This document shows, one piece after another, positions 29,887 through 38,322 of a stretch of DNA of 64,000 nt. The stretch's first letter is position 1. Every line of letters starts with the position of its first letter. Made by a program: the position numbers and the translations under genes. Source of the stretch: JBHJGM01 sp050331815 (GTDB lineage: Bacteria; Verrucomicrobiota; Verrucomicrobiia; Opitutales; JBHJGM01); assembly GCA_050331815.1 (NCBI GenBank), contig JBHJGM010000011.1, forward strand, positions 1 to 64,000, in the 5' to 3' direction. Below the pieces are notes generated by a model. It worked only from the letters and a program-made list of their open reading frames with translations, made no database searches and was not told the origin of the DNA.

Positions 29887-30307
29887 AACAACGGATAGTT
29901 TTTGGGTTTGCGGGGTGCGTCATAAAAGCCCAGCCAACGCGCGGCTGAGCGTCCGCATTGGCTCGGCGGACTACGTTGGGAGTCTGGGTTTGGATGGCTG
30001 TTTTGGCAAGACGGAGGTGTTTCAGAGAGGCTTGACCTGCAAGCATCCCCTTTGCATGCATTGAAGCGAACTCGGAAAGCGTCCCGCCAAGGGGATACCT
30101 TTACGAGCGCCACGCCACAGGCTGGCAGGCAACCACCTGTCATGCCGCCAAAGCAATGCCTCGCCTGAGCGGGAAGCCGGTTTTCGAACGGTCTACCGCT
30201 TGAGTGCGGTTTTTGTTTTCCTGAAAGTTTCAGCTTGCGCCACGTGGCAAGCCTGTTACTTTCTGTATCTTTCCCCGGTTTCCAAGACTCCGACACACGA
30301 TCTTTTC
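29887..30307. other. Structured non-coding region upstream of rpsL
   Basis: About 420 bases without a convincing gene. It holds several pairings: CAGCC/GGCTG near 29932-29948 (read on the minus strand it is followed by TTTT, so possibly a terminator), ATCCCCTT (30045-30052) with AAGGGGAT (30089-30096), a TGCATGCA palindrome near 30053-30061, and the palindrome GCCACGTGGC (30239-30248). No known RNA family (tmRNA, RNase P, SRP, 6S) fits. It may be a non-coding RNA, a long rpsL leader or a dispersed intergenic repeat. Confidence 0.45.
30195..30219 (+). terminator. Terminator-like hairpin upstream of rpsL
   Basis: ACCGC (30195-30199) pairs with GCGGT (30206-30210), followed by TTTTGTTTT. It lies about 90 bases before rpsL. 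Either it attenuates the str operon or it ends an upstream short transcript. Confidence 0.55.
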
Positions 30308-30688
30308 ATGCCGACCATCAACCAGCTCGTGCGCAAGCCGCGCGTCATTCCAAAGGTGAAGTCAAAATCACCGGCGCTGAAGAATAATCCCTTCCGGCGC
30401 GGGGTCTGCGTGCAGGTGATGACACGCACGCCCAAGAAGCCGAATTCGGCGATTCGCAAGGTGGCCAAAGTGCGTCTGACCAATGGTTACGAGGTCATCG
30501 CTTACATCCCCGACGAGGGACATAGCCTGCAGGAGCACAGTGTTGTGCTCGTGCGCGGTGGACGGGTCAAGGATCTGCCGGGCGTGCGCTACCACATCGT
30601 GCGAGGCACCCTTGACTGCATGGGCGTAGATAAACGCCGCCGCTCACGCTCCAAGTACGGGGTCAAGCGCCCGAAGGAAAAGAAGTAG
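30308..30688 (+). CDS. rpsL: 30S ribosomal protein S12
   Basis: The protein has 126 residues from the ATG at 30308 (MPTINQLVRKPR), the universal S12 start. The decoding-site loops TPKKPNSAIRKVAKV and LPGVRYHIVRGTLD are intact, with the lysines of a streptomycin-sensitive form. First gene of the str cluster rpsL-rpsG-fusA. Confidence 0.98.
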   Translation: MPTINQLVRKPRVIPKVKSKSPALKNNPFRRGVCVQVMTRTPKKPNSAIRKVAKVRLTNGYEVIAYIPDEGHSLQEHSVVLVRGGRVKDLPGVRYHIVRGTLDCMGVDKRRRSRSKYGVKRPKEKK

Positions 30689-30730
30689 CCTGCGCGCTAC
30701 TAGTAACATCACTTTTTAGAAACCCAAACT

Positions 30731-31204
30731 ATGTCCCGTCGCCGTAGAGCCGAGAAACGCCGCCTGACGCCTGACCCGCGCTACAATAGCCCGCTGGTTG
30801 CTGGCCTGATCAACATGGTCATGCAGCGCGGCAAAAAGTCTGTTGCCGAGCGCATTGTTTACGGCGCGGTTGAACGTGTTTCTGAAAAACTCGAAAAGGG
30901 TGACCCGGCGGACCTGCTGCTGGGTGCGCTGGAAAACGCCCGTCCGAAAATTGAGGTCAAAAGTCGTCGTGTGGGTGGGGCTACCTACCAGGTGCCGGTC
31001 GAAATTTCTTACGAGCGCCAGCAGAGTCTGGCCTTCCGCTGGATGGTCCTCTCGGCGCAATCGCGCAAGGGCATGCCAATGGGCGAAGCACTCGCGCAGG
31101 AGATTATCGACGCCTACAACAACACCGGCCCCGTTGTTAAAAAGAAGGAAGAAACCCACCGCATGGCCCAGGCCAATCGCGCCTTCGCTCACCTGCGCTG
31201 GTAG
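30731..31204 (+). CDS. rpsG: 30S ribosomal protein S7
   Basis: The protein has 157 residues. Landmarks: YNSPLVAGLINMVMQRGKKS, ARPKIEVKSRRVGGATYQVP and AFRWMVLSAQ. It nucleates assembly of the 16S 3' domain and contacts the exit-site tRNA. It lies 42 bases after rpsL. Confidence 0.98.
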   Translation: MSRRRRAEKRRLTPDPRYNSPLVAGLINMVMQRGKKSVAERIVYGAVERVSEKLEKGDPADLLLGALENARPKIEVKSRRVGGATYQVPVEISYERQQSLAFRWMVLSAQSRKGMPMGEALAQEIIDAYNNTGPVVKKKEETHRMAQANRAFAHLRW

Positions 31205-31271
31205 TTGCCGACCGGTCCTGCTCACATCCGCGCCCACTTTTTAGCTCAAGCTCTTTAACTGCTCCGCAGCC

Positions 31272-33413
31272 ATGGCCCTGATTAAAGAAATTTCCAAGGC
31301 GAACAATCCCGAGCGTCCCTACCCGCTCGAGTTCACTCGCAACATCGGGATCGCCGCCCACATCGATGCCGGCAAGACCACGACGACCGAACGCATCCTC
31401 TATTACAGCGGAGTGGTGCACAAAATCGGCGAGGTCCACGAGGGCAGCGCCGTGACCGACTGGATGGAGCAGGAGCGCGAGCGTGGCATCACCATCACCG
31501 CCGCCGCCATTTCCTGTCGCTGGACCACCAAGGACGGTCCTTTCCTCGGTACGGAGCATCAGATCAACATCATCGATACGCCCGGGCATGTGGACTTCAC
31601 CGCTGAGGTGGAGCGCTCGCTGCGGGTGCTCGACGGAGCTATCGGTGTCTTCTGCGCGGTTGCCGGTGTGCAGCCTCAGTCGGAAACGGTTTGGCGTCAG
31701 ATGGACAAGTACAATGTCCCGCGCATGGCCTTCATCAACAAGATGGACCGCATGGGCGCGGATTTCTTTTCCGCCGTCAACGACATCAAGGAAAAGCTCG
31801 GCGGTAACGCACATCCGCTCTTCCTGCCGATCGGCGCCGCCGAGGATTTCAAGGGGCTGATCGACCTGGTTCGCAACACCGCTTATCTTTACGACGAAAC
31901 CGACGAGTCCGGGGTCAAGTTTGACGAGATCGAAATCCCCGCTGACTTGAAGGATGACGCTGAGGCCTACCGCGAGCAGCTCATCGAGGCGGTCGCCGAC
32001 TTCGACGACGCCTTTGCTGAAAAGTACTTGAGCGGCGAGGAGATTACGACCGAGGAGTTTATCATCGGCATTCGCCGCGCGACTCAGTCGCTGGAGTTCC
32101 TGGGTGTGATACCCGGTTCAGCCTTCAAGAACAAAGGCGTGCAGATGCTCATGAACGCCATCGTCGACTACATGCCGAGCCCGATCGACGTGCCGCCGAT
32201 CAAGGGCTTCGACGACGAGGAGAACGAGAAGGAAATCAAAGCCGACGACGCTTCCAAGGTGGCGGGTCTAGCCTTTAAACTCATGACCGACCCCTACGTT
32301 GGTAAGTTGGTCTTTTTCCGCCTGTACTGCGGCACGCTCGCCAAGGGCACCCCGCTGTATAATCCCCGCACCCGCAAGACCGAGCGCGTCAGCCGCCTCA
32401 TGCTGATGAAGGCCGATTCGCGCGAAGATATCAACGTGGCCTACAGCGGTGACATTTGCGCCATCATCGGCACCAAGGACATCGTCACCGGGGATACCCT
32501 TTGCGATAAGGACCTCGACATCCGCCTGGAGCCGCCGTCGTTCCCCGAGCCGGTCATCTCGATGTCCATCGAGCCGAAGTCGAAGGCCGACCAGGAAAAA
32601 CTTTCGCTCGGGCTGCAGCGCCTGGCCGAGGAAGACCCGACCTTTGTCGTCTCCTCCAACGAGGAAACCGGCCAGACCCTGATCGCGGGCATGGGCGAGC
32701 TGCACCTGGAGATCATCCGCGACCGGCTCTTCCGCGAGTTCAAGGTCGAGGCGGACTCCGGTAAGCCCGAAATCGCCTACCGCGAAACCATCACCGCGCT
32801 TGCCGACGGCGAAGGCAAGTTTGTGCGCCAGTCTGGTGGCCGTGGTCAGTACGGGCACGCGGTTGTCAAAATAGAGCCGAACGAAACCGGCAAAGGCATT
32901 GAGGTGGTCAACGAGATCGTGGGCGGTGCCATCCCGAAGGAATACATCAAGCCGACGCAGGACGGTATTCTCGAAGGCGCGCAAAATGGCATTCTGGCCG
33001 GCTACCCGGTCATTGACTTCAAGATTCGCATCGTCGATGGCTCCTTCCATGAGGTCGACTCCTCGGAAGCCGCTTTCAAGATGGCTGGCATCTTCGCCTT
33101 CAAGGACGCCATGCAGAAGGCCGGTCCGGTCCTGCTGGAGCCGATCATGAAGGTCGAGGTCTCCACCCCTGAGGAAAATCAGGGTGACATCGTAGGTGAC
33201 CTGAACCGCCGCCGTGGCCGTATTCAGGGCATGGAGTCGAAGGGCCCGGTCGCCATCATCAAGTCCGAGGTACCGCTGGAGACGATGTTTGGCTACGTGG
33301 GTGACGTGCGTTCGCTTTCGCGGGGTCGTGCATCGTACTCGATGGAGCCCTCGCACTTCGAGCAGGTGCCCCAGAGCGTGCTCAAGGCCGTCCAGGAAAG
33401 CCGCTCCAAGTAA
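31272..33413 (+). CDS. fusA: Elongation factor G
   Basis: The protein has 713 residues, a typical EF-G length. The GTPase domain shows AHIDAGKTTTTERILYYSG, DTPGHVDFTAEVERSLRVLD and NKMDRMGAD; later domains include SGGRGQYGHAVV and the domain V segment RRRGRIQGMESKGPVA. It drives ribosomal translocation. There is no second tuf after it, unlike E. coli; rpsJ follows by 48 bases. Confidence 0.99.
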   Translation: MALIKEISKANNPERPYPLEFTRNIGIAAHIDAGKTTTTERILYYSGVVHKIGEVHEGSAVTDWMEQERERGITITAAAISCRWTTKDGPFLGTEHQINIIDTPGHVDFTAEVERSLRVLDGAIGVFCAVAGVQPQSETVWRQMDKYNVPRMAFINKMDRMGADFFSAVNDIKEKLGGNAHPLFLPIGAAEDFKGLIDLVRNTAYLYDETDESGVKFDEIEIPADLKDDAEAYREQLIEAVADFDDAFAEKYLSGEEITTEEFIIGIRRATQSLEFLGVIPGSAFKNKGVQMLMNAIVDYMPSPIDVPPIKGFDDEENEKEIKADDASKVAGLAFKLMTDPYVGKLVFFRLYCGTLAKGTPLYNPRTRKTERVSRLMLMKADSREDINVAYSGDICAIIGTKDIVTGDTLCDKDLDIRLEPPSFPEPVISMSIEPKSKADQEKLSLGLQRLAEEDPTFVVSSNEETGQTLIAGMGELHLEIIRDRLFREFKVEADSGKPEIAYRETITALADGEGKFVRQSGGRGQYGHAVVKIEPNETGKGIEVVNEIVGGAIPKEYIKPTQDGILEGAQNGILAGYPVIDFKIRIVDGSFHEVDSSEAAFKMAGIFAFKDAMQKAGPVLLEPIMKVEVSTPEENQGDIVGDLNRRRGRIQGMESKGPVAIIKSEVPLETMFGYVGDVRSLSRGRASYSMEPSHFEQVPQSVLKAVQESRSK

Positions 33414-33461
33414 CCCAACAGTCGTCAGCCCTACTTACAACCTGCACACACTCCTTTATCG

Positions 33462-33773
33462 ATGGCCGCCCAGCAACGCATTCGTCTGAACCTCAAGGGA
33501 TTCGATTTCCGGATCCTCGATCAGACCGCTCTCGAAATTGTCGAAACGGTGAAGCGCTCGGGCGCGCGCGTTTCGGGACCGGTGCCGCTGCCTACCCGCA
33601 TCGAAAAGCTCACCGTCAACCGCTCCCCGCACGTCGACAAAAAGTCGATGGACCAATTTGAGTTGCGTACACACAAGCGCCTGATCGATATCATCGAGCC
33701 CACGGCCCAGACCGTCGACGAGCTGAAAAAGCTCAACCTCTCGGCCGGCGTGGACATCAAAGTGAACTTCTAG
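33462..33773 (+). CDS. rpsJ: 30S ribosomal protein S10
   Basis: The protein has 103 residues. Landmarks: IRLNLKGFDFRILDQTALEI, GPVPLPTRIEKLTVNRSPHV and RTHKRLIDIIEPT. It is part of the 30S head and also a NusG/NusE partner in antitermination. A 206-base structured gap separates it from rplC. Confidence 0.98.
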   Translation: MAAQQRIRLNLKGFDFRILDQTALEIVETVKRSGARVSGPVPLPTRIEKLTVNRSPHVDKKSMDQFELRTHKRLIDIIEPTAQTVDELKKLNLSAGVDIKVNF

Positions 33774-33826
33774 GAGATCTGCCGGAACGACCTTTCTTTT
33801 TGCGAATCCATATTCGACCCAAACCG

Positions 33827-33970
33827 CGGCCTGCAGGCCGAGTGGTGCGCGCTGCGCCCTCGGAACCCGGATGACCCGCGCGCTTACTTTTTAACTTTGT
33901 TCAGCACACATAACGAATTTCACACCTAATGCAGGGCCCATGAAATTGTGGCCGATGCGCCACTCCCTGC
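33827..33970 (+). promoter_or_regulatory. Structured leader between rpsJ and rplC
   Basis: The gap 33774-33979 contains a 14-base palindrome CGGCCTGCAGGCCG (33827-33840), a competing stem CCGAG-GGTGCG with TGCGCC-CTCGG (33838-33863), and an outer pairing GCAGGG (33931-33936) with CCCTGC (33965-33970) just before the rplC start. The mutually exclusive stems and the position before the L3-L4 genes recall autogenous r-protein leaders, though the known S10 leader lies before rpsJ. Confidence 0.45.
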
Positions 33971-33979
33971 CACTTAGCC

Positions 33980-34630
33980 ATGCAACTGACCCTCATTGGT
34001 AAAAAACTGGGCATGACCCAGGTTTACGACGAGAACAACCGTCTCGTCCCGGTCACCGCCGTCGAAGTCGGCCCGTGCCCGATCGTTCAGGTCAAGTCGA
34101 AGGAAAAGGAAGGCTACGAAGCCGTCCAGATCGGCTACATTCCGCAAAAGCAGCACCGCGTTTCGCAGCCGCTGCAGGGGCATTTCAAGAAGGCGGGCGT
34201 TGAGCCCACGCGCATCCTCAAGGAATTTCGCACCGAAGGCCGCGAGGATTCCTTTGAAGCCGGAGGCGAGCCGTTGACAGTCGCGCGCTTTAGCGAAGGG
34301 CAGATGATCGACGTCATCGGCCAGACCAAAGGCCGCGGCTTTCAGGGCGTGGTCAAGCGCTGGGGCTTCGCTGGGGGTCCGGCCTCGCACGGTTCGATGT
34401 TTCACCGCCGCGGGGGCTCTTACGGCCAGTGTCAGTGGCCGGGTGAAGTCTGGAAGGGCAAAAAGATGCCCGGACACATGGGCAACACCCGCCGCACCGT
34501 GCAGAATCTGCAGGTGGTCAAAATTTTCGAGGAAAAGAACATCCTCTTCATCAAGGGCTCCGTGCCCGGTCCACGCGAGGGCATCCTGCTCATTCGCGAA
34601 GCGAAGAAAACCAAGCGCAGCGCGGCCTAG
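33980..34630 (+). CDS. rplC: 50S ribosomal protein L3
   Basis: The protein has 216 residues. Landmarks: LTLIGKKLGMTQVYDENNRL, GRGFQGVVKRWGFAGGPASH, and the loop near the peptidyl-transferase centre GQCQWPGEVWKGKKMPGHMG. One of the earliest assembly proteins of the 50S subunit. Confidence 0.98.
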   Translation: MQLTLIGKKLGMTQVYDENNRLVPVTAVEVGPCPIVQVKSKEKEGYEAVQIGYIPQKQHRVSQPLQGHFKKAGVEPTRILKEFRTEGREDSFEAGGEPLTVARFSEGQMIDVIGQTKGRGFQGVVKRWGFAGGPASHGSMFHRRGGSYGQCQWPGEVWKGKKMPGHMGNTRRTVQNLQVVKIFEEKNILFIKGSVPGPREGILLIREAKKTKRSAA

Positions 34631-34657
34631 CCTCAGGCACCGGGAGGACAGCATCCG

Positions 34658-35290
34658 ATGAAATTGAAAGTTTACAGCAAGGACGGCTCGAGCAGCCAGG
34701 AGAAGGAATTCGAGCAATTCCCCCAGATCGAAGACGGCAAGGGCCGCCAGGCGTTGAAGGACCTGGTCGTGGCTTATCAGGCCAACGCACGCCAGGGCAC
34801 CGCCAAGGCGAAGACCCGCGCGGAAGTCGCCGGGACCGGCAAGAAGCCCTATCGTCAAAAGGGTACCGGTCACGCCCGCCGCGGTTCCAACCAGAGTCCG
34901 ATCATCTCGGGCGGTGGTGTGGTCTTTGGCCCGCACCCGCGAGATTACTCGAAGCACGTTAATAAGAAGGTTCGCAAGCTGGCCTTCCGCCGCGCGCTAG
35001 TAGACAAGGCATCCGAAGGTGGCCTCGACGTCATCGAAGCTTTTGGCGTCGACCAGCCCAAGACCAAGGCTTTCGTCACGGTCCTCAACCGCATTCGCCC
35101 CGAGGGCAAGGTCCTCATCGTGGACGAGCAGTTTGAAGATTCCGTGGTGCTGGCCGCCCGCAACGTTGAGCGCGTGCAAATGACCGAGGCCGATACGGTC
35201 AATGCGTTGGACCTGACCAAATTCGCCAGCGTGCTCGTCTCCGTGCGCGGCTTTGAAAAAATCCTCGCCCGCGCCAGCGCCAGCGCCTGA
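34658..35290 (+). CDS. rplD: 50S ribosomal protein L4
   Basis: The protein has 210 residues. The extended loop reaching the exit tunnel is GTGKKPYRQKGTGHARRGS, followed by FGPHPRDYSKHVNKKVRKLA. A purine-rich site (GGGAGGAC) precedes the ATG. L4 autoregulates the S10 operon in E. coli. Confidence 0.98.
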   Translation: MKLKVYSKDGSSSQEKEFEQFPQIEDGKGRQALKDLVVAYQANARQGTAKAKTRAEVAGTGKKPYRQKGTGHARRGSNQSPIISGGGVVFGPHPRDYSKHVNKKVRKLAFRRALVDKASEGGLDVIEAFGVDQPKTKAFVTVLNRIRPEGKVLIVDEQFEDSVVLAARNVERVQMTEADTVNALDLTKFASVLVSVRGFEKILARASASA

Positions 35291-35310
35291 ACCCGAACCG
35301 ACTTTTTGCG

Positions 35311-35601
35311 ATGCCCACGCCCGATAACGTTTTGAAGGAACTGCGCGTAACGGAGAAATCCAGCACGCTGACCGCCGAGTACAACCAGTACACCTTCGAG
35401 GTGAACATGCGCTGTGACCGCAAGCAGGTGGCCGACGCCATTGAGGAGATCTACGGGGTGCGCGTGGCGCGCGTGAACATCATGATCCAGAAGGGCAAGC
35501 GAAAGCGCAGCCGCACCGTGCGTGGGGCGTACGGGAAGACCCCCGACGTGAAAAAAGCCATCGTGAGGCTCCCTGCCGGCGAGACCCTCGATATGGCCTG
35601 A
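35311..35601 (+). CDS. rplW: 50S ribosomal protein L23
   Basis: The protein has 96 residues. Landmarks: LRVTEKSSTLTAEYNQYTFE, NMRCDRKQVADAIEEIYGV and VNIMIQKGKRKR. It lines the tunnel exit and docks trigger factor and SRP. Confidence 0.97.
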   Translation: MPTPDNVLKELRVTEKSSTLTAEYNQYTFEVNMRCDRKQVADAIEEIYGVRVARVNIMIQKGKRKRSRTVRGAYGKTPDVKKAIVRLPAGETLDMA

Positions 35602-35644
35602 GCCTGAACCAAACTTACACACACTTTTCCGGAGATACTGAACC

Positions 35645-36499
35645 ATGCCACTCGTCGACCACCGCCCGCTCACGCCCGCGCAGCGCTTCTACGTTAAGAA
35701 CAAGCAGAAGGTTGCGGACAAGCGCCCGGAAAAGGCCCTGACCGAATCCATTCACCGCAAGAAGGGACGCAACTGCCATGGCCGCATCACCTCGCGCCGA
35801 CGGGGTGGGGGCCACAAGCGCCTGTACCGCGTGATTGATTTTCGCCGCAACCGCCTCGAGGAGCCGGCCACCATCCAGGCGATCGAGTACGATCCCAACC
35901 GCAGCGCCAACATCGCGCTGATTCAGTACGCCGACGGCGAAAAGAACTACATTTTGGCTCCGGAAGGCCTCAAGGAAGGGGACACCATTCTGAGTTCCAA
36001 CCAGCCGCAGGAAGAATTTACCCCGGGCCTCTGCCTGCCCCTGAAGCTGATTCCCCCGGCCACGAGCGTCCACGCACTGGAGCTGTATCCGGGCAAGGGT
36101 GCGCAGCTCGTCCGCAGCGCCGGGCAGTCCGCGCAGCTGGTCAATATCGACGGTAAGTACGCCACCGTAAAAATGCCCTCGGGCGAGATTCGCATGATTC
36201 ACGCCGACTGCCGCGCCACGGTCGGTACGGTGGGCAATCGCGAGCACGAAAACCGCTCGCTGGGTAAAGCGGGCCGCTCCCGCTGGTTGGGTCGCCGCCC
36301 CCGAGTGCGCGGCATGTGCATGAACCCGGTCGATCACCCCAATGGCGGTGGCGAGGCCAAGTCGAAATCCGGTGGTGGCCGTCAGCACCCGGTCTCCCCC
36401 TGGGGTCAGCTTTCACGTGGTTTCCCGACCCGCAAGAAGTCCAAGACCACCAACACGATGATCCTCGTCCGCCGCAATGGTCGCAAGGTCAAGCGCTAG
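35645..36499 (+). CDS. rplB: 50S ribosomal protein L2
   Basis: The protein has 284 residues. Landmarks: GRNCHGRITSRRRGGGHKRL, NRSANIALIQYADGEKNYIL and the C-terminal RGMCMNPVDHPNGGGEAKSK, with the histidine thought to act near the peptidyl-transferase centre. A GGAGATACTGAACC purine site precedes the ATG. Confidence 0.99.
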   Translation: MPLVDHRPLTPAQRFYVKNKQKVADKRPEKALTESIHRKKGRNCHGRITSRRRGGGHKRLYRVIDFRRNRLEEPATIQAIEYDPNRSANIALIQYADGEKNYILAPEGLKEGDTILSSNQPQEEFTPGLCLPLKLIPPATSVHALELYPGKGAQLVRSAGQSAQLVNIDGKYATVKMPSGEIRMIHADCRATVGTVGNREHENRSLGKAGRSRWLGRRPRVRGMCMNPVDHPNGGGEAKSKSGGGRQHPVSPWGQLSRGFPTRKKSKTTNTMILVRRNGRKVKR

Positions 36500-36549
36500 G
36501 GCGTCCCTCTCCGTTTGAAGATTTATTAATCCGCATTTGCTGAAGACCC

Positions 36550-36819
36550 ATGGCCCGTTCCATCAAAAAAGGTTACTTCGTTGACCCGAAGCTCTCCGAC
36601 AAGGTCGAGACCGCCCAGGCCGAAGGCGGCCGCAAGCCTATCCAGACCTGGTCGCGCCGCTCGACCATCACGCCGGACTTCGTGGGCCTGAATTTCAACG
36701 TACACAATGGCAAGGGCTTCGTGCCGGTTCACGTCACCGAAAACATGGTGGGCCACAAGCTGGGCGAGTTTGTGCCCACGCGCACCTTCAAGGGTCACCA
36801 GCCACACACCAAGAAGTAA
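36550..36819 (+). CDS. rpsS: 30S ribosomal protein S19
   Basis: The protein has 89 residues. Landmarks: MARSIKKGYFVDPKL, QTWSRRSTITPDFVGL, NGKGFVPVHVTENMVGHKLG and PTRTFKGH. 30S head protein partnered with S13. Followed by an exported protein gene instead of rplV. Confidence 0.98.
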   Translation: MARSIKKGYFVDPKLSDKVETAQAEGGRKPIQTWSRRSTITPDFVGLNFNVHNGKGFVPVHVTENMVGHKLGEFVPTRTFKGHQPHTKK

Positions 36820-36854
36820 GCACCCTCGTTCTTTCTCAGAAAACTTTCTGCACG

Positions 36855-37220
36855 ATGTACCGCCGCATGCTCAGTCTGTTTGCCGCCAGCCTCGCGCTTT
36901 TCAGCGTGGCGCTCTCGGCGACGACGCCGGCACCGGTTTGGACGCAGCGCCCCCTGCGCCCCGGCTTCACCGCTGTGGTGACCAATGTTGTCGAAGGTCC
37001 GCGCACCGGCACCTACATCGTGCGGGTCACGCCTGGCTTGGAAACCGGCTTCACCACTGGGATGCTTTGCGAGGTGCGCCGCGCGGGTAACACCGTGGCC
37101 ACTTTGGTGCTCGTGCAAGCCGAGTTGGAGGCCGCCGCGGGCCTGGTTACCAGTGGCGTTGGGCCTGAATCGCTCCCGGCTATCGGCGACGCCGTGCGAC
37201 CCCGCGTGGGCAGCCGCTAA
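36855..37220 (+). CDS. Small exported protein inserted between rpsS and rplV
   Basis: The protein has 121 residues. A signal peptide (RRMLSLFAASLALFSVALSA, cleavage near residue 22) is followed by a small beta-rich domain: GFTAVVTNVVEGPRTGTYIV, then RVTPGLETGFTTGMLCEVRR and a C-terminal IGDAVRPRVG. The pattern (a value describing strand G-x-V, then R-x-G, then G-D-x-V-R) recalls small FlgT-C-like beta modules, but I do not assign a family. It lies in the same direction as the flanking ribosomal genes with gaps of 35 and 45 bases, so it should be co-transcribed. Codon use looks like the neighbours. Function unknown. Confidence 0.8.
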   Translation: MYRRMLSLFAASLALFSVALSATTPAPVWTQRPLRPGFTAVVTNVVEGPRTGTYIVRVTPGLETGFTTGMLCEVRRAGNTVATLVLVQAELEAAAGLVTSGVGPESLPAIGDAVRPRVGSR

Positions 37221-37265
37221 TTCCCTTTCGTATCCAAATTTTTAAACCTTACCGCAGCCGAATCC

Positions 37266-37619
37266 ATGGAAGTTAAAGCCCTTACCCGTTTCGTCCGCAT
37301 GTCGCCGATGAAGGTCCGCGACGTGGCCCGGGAGATTCAGGGCCGCCCCGCCGGCGAAGCCCTCGAACTGCTGCGGTTCATTCCGCGCAAGTCCGCGCGT
37401 TTGTTGCACAAGACGCTGCAGAGCGCCATCGCCAACGCCGAGAACAACCACAACCTCGCGGGCGACGACCTGGTCATCAAGCTGGCGGTCGTGGAAAAGG
37501 GACCGGCCTTTCGTCGTTTCCGACCTGCGGCTCGCGGCTCAGCCCACCCCTATAAAAAACACACCAGCCACATCCGCATCGTGCTGACCGACGAGGTCGA
37601 GCGCCCGGCGGACGCCTAA
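37266..37619 (+). CDS. rplV: 50S ribosomal protein L22
   Basis: The protein has 117 residues. Landmarks: TRFVRMSPMKVRDVAREIQG, KSARLLHKTLQSAIANAENN and the tunnel hairpin FRRFRPAARGSAHPYKKHTS. It binds 23S rRNA and lines the exit tunnel. Confidence 0.98.
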   Translation: MEVKALTRFVRMSPMKVRDVAREIQGRPAGEALELLRFIPRKSARLLHKTLQSAIANAENNHNLAGDDLVIKLAVVEKGPAFRRFRPAARGSAHPYKKHTSHIRIVLTDEVERPADA

Positions 37620-37641
37620 CCTCTAAATTTTCCGAGTACTC

Positions 37642-38274
37642 ATGGGACAGAAAGTCAATCCGATCGGCCTGCGCCTGGCCGTCCGCCGCGACTGGAACTC
37701 GCGCTGGTATGCTGACAAAAAATCCTTTCCGGACTACCTGAAGGAGGACCACAAAATTCGCTCCTTTTTGACCGAACGTCTGCGTTATGCCTCGGTACCG
37801 AAAATCTTTATCGAGCGCTCCGGTCAGCGTGTGCGTGTGAAGGTTTTCACCGCTCGGCCTGGCATCGTGATCGGTCGCAAGGGTGCCGAACTTGAGAAGA
37901 TCAAGGAGGACCTGCAGAAGCTGACCAAGCGCGAAATCCTGCTCGACATTCAGGAGGTTAAGAAGCCCGACTTGGTGGCGGCCCTGGTCGCCCAAAACGT
38001 GGCCCTGCAACTGGAGCGGCGCATCTCGTTTCGACGCGCGATGAAGAAGTCCGTGGAAACGTGCATGAGCATGGGTGCCGAAGGCGTGCGCGTACAGGTC
38101 TCCGGTCGTCTGGGTGGGGCCGATATCGCCCGCACCGAAATGCAGTCACGTGGCCGCACCCCGCTGCACACCCTGCGTGAAAACATCGACTACGGCTTTG
38201 CCGAGGCGCGCACCGTCTATGGCGTCATCGGCGTCAAGTGCTGGATGTGCGTCAAAAACGAGGATGTGCTTTAA
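37642..38274 (+). CDS. rpsC: 30S ribosomal protein S3
   Basis: The protein has 210 residues. KH domain GIVIGRKGAELEKIKEDLQ and C-terminal MGAEGVRVQVSGRLGGADIA. It lines the mRNA entry channel. It lies 22 bases after rplV. Confidence 0.98.
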   Translation: MGQKVNPIGLRLAVRRDWNSRWYADKKSFPDYLKEDHKIRSFLTERLRYASVPKIFIERSGQRVRVKVFTARPGIVIGRKGAELEKIKEDLQKLTKREILLDIQEVKKPDLVAALVAQNVALQLERRISFRRAMKKSVETCMSMGAEGVRVQVSGRLGGADIARTEMQSRGRTPLHTLRENIDYGFAEARTVYGVIGVKCWMCVKNEDVL

Positions 38275-38322
38275 GGCCCGCCGCGCCCCTTTGAAACTAT
38301 TTGGAATTTAAGCAACTGACCG

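Noticed and set aside
29260..29898. Plus-strand frame of 212 codons opposite the PhyH region
   Set aside because: It is the antisense shadow of a recognisable PhyH reading frame and shows no motif of its own.
29887..30307. tmRNA, RNase P RNA, SRP RNA or a riboswitch upstream of rpsL
   Set aside because: None of the conserved cores of these RNAs could be found on either strand.
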